Shown here: positions 63,489-64,000 of the stretch, in pieces
Position numbering within the stretch: the stretch's first letter is position 1
Layout: every line of letters begins with the position of its first letter
Assembly (NCBI GenBank): GCA_013003555.1
Contig: JABDIV010000022.1
Coordinates: forward strand, 1 to 64,000
Direction: 5' to 3'
DNA: 64,000 bases
DNA from: Flavobacteriaceae bacterium
Lineage (GTDB): Bacteria > Bacteroidota > Bacteroidia > Flavobacteriales > Flavobacteriaceae
Position numbers and translations under genes: made by a program
Notes under the pieces: generated by a model
Told to the model about the DNA's origin: nothing
Databases searched by the model: none
What the model saw: only the letters and a program-made list of their open reading frames with translations

Positions 63489-64000
63489 ATGTACGCAATT
63501 GTAGAGATAGCAGGGCAACAATTCAAAGTTGAAAAAGACCAAAAGGTTTTTGTTCATCGTTTGCAAACGGAAGAAGGGAAAAAGGTATCCTTTGATAATG
63601 TTCTTCTTTTAGGCGATGGTGACAAAATCACTGTTGGCGCCCCGGCTATAGACGGCGCTCAGGTAGGAGCGAAAGTCCTTAAACATTTAAAAGGCGACAA
63701 GGTTATTGTATTCAAAAAGAAACGTCGGAAGGGATACCGTGTTAAAAACGGTCATCGTCAATCCTTAACCGAAATTCAAATTGAAAATATCATAGCCACG
63801 GGGGCCAAGAAAACAACCAAAGCGAAAGCTAAGCCGAAGGCAGAAGCTAAGCCAAAGGCTGAAGCAGTAAAGGCAGCCCCAAAACCTGCAGTTAAAAAAG
63901 AAACTGCACCAAAGGCAAAACCAGCAGCTAAAAAAGAAGCCGCACCGAAGGCAAAGCCTGCAGCTAAAAAAGAAACTGCACCAAAGGCAAAACCATCAGC
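63489..64000 (+). CDS. rplU: Ribosomal protein bL21 with Lys/Ala/Pro-rich tail, 3' end outside window
   Basis: The frame is open from ATG 63489 to the edge (170 residues visible). Residues 1-103 are bL21: MYAIVEIAGQQFKVEKDQKV, then VGAKVLKHLKGDKVIVFKKK, then RRKGYRVKNGHRQSLTEI. Standard bL21 ends near here. From about 106 on a tail of Lys, Ala and Pro begins, with a 12-residue repeat (PKAKPAAKKE(T/A)A) seen at least twice and still running at the window edge. It resembles histone-H1-like tails. rpmA is expected next, as usual for rplU. Confidence 0.95.
   Translation, partial: MYAIVEIAGQQFKVEKDQKVFVHRLQTEEGKKVSFDNVLLLGDGDKITVGAPAIDGAQVGAKVLKHLKGDKVIVFKKKRRKGYRVKNGHRQSLTEIQIENIIATGAKKTTKAKAKPKAEAKPKAEAVKAAPKPAVKKETAPKAKPAAKKEAAPKAKPAAKKETAPKAKPS

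Overview
The window reads as chromosomal DNA of a marine-type member of the Flavobacteriaceae (Bacteroidota). The evidence is the gliding genes gldE and gldD beside mutY and ssb, type 9 secretion (T9SS) sorting tails of both type A and type B, a flavobacterial suf cluster, DUF2480 and DUF3078 proteins, many outer-membrane barrels and lipoproteins, and promoters of the Bacteroidota form (TTTG or TTG, about 18-21 bases, then TAnnTTTG). Shine-Dalgarno sequences are scarce. Coding density is high. I see no tRNA or rRNA gene, insertion sequence, prophage, CRISPR array or stretch over 300 bases without a gene.

Layout. 1-3824: a very large secreted surface protein whose 3' end lies outside the window. 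4036-6366: an EEP-family hydrolase and HflX. 6413-16052: the Fe-S assembly region on the minus strand (sufA, sufB, a lipoprotein, sufC, sufD, sufS, an M43 metalloprotease, a lipoprotein, sufE, a DUF59 protein, DUF2480, DUF3078). 16241-19119: thiL surrounded by three related small Cys/His proteins, then an alpha/beta hydrolase. 19307-20506: a membrane-anchored protein built of 36 uninterrupted nine-residue repeats, the most unusual object in the window. 20670-27414: a peptidase/propeller/barrel fusion, a PrsW protease, BrnQ, an Xaa-Pro aminopeptidase and a glycine-rich membrane protein. 27621-34012: a sortilin-like propeller protein and the succinate dehydrogenase operon. 34111-41949: a T9SS cargo protein, an aminotransferase/omega-amidase pair, an Ig-like lipoprotein, ComF, a coiled-coil membrane protein and glycyl-tRNA synthetase. 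42151-51878: a large T9SS cargo protein with a P-domain, a 1136-residue barrel protein, exonuclease III, an OmpA lipoprotein and an aldo/keto reductase. 51930-58288: RNase G, a 31-residue basic protein, HU, mutY, ssb, gldE, gldD and a barrel protein. 58341-64000: a Cys-rich HMA lipoprotein, a DMT exporter, an M16 peptidase pair and the start of rplU.

Functional links. The suf genes form one Fe-S assembly system and would serve Fe-S proteins also encoded here (SdhB, MutY). gldE and gldD support gliding and T9SS, which would export the two type A cargo proteins and the type B protein at the left edge. The aminotransferase and nitrilase-family genes look like a glutamine-driven 2-oxo acid transamination pair. 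Most operon ends carry a strong stem-loop with a U tract, several of them shared by converging genes.

Family names were assigned by reading the translations, not by database search.
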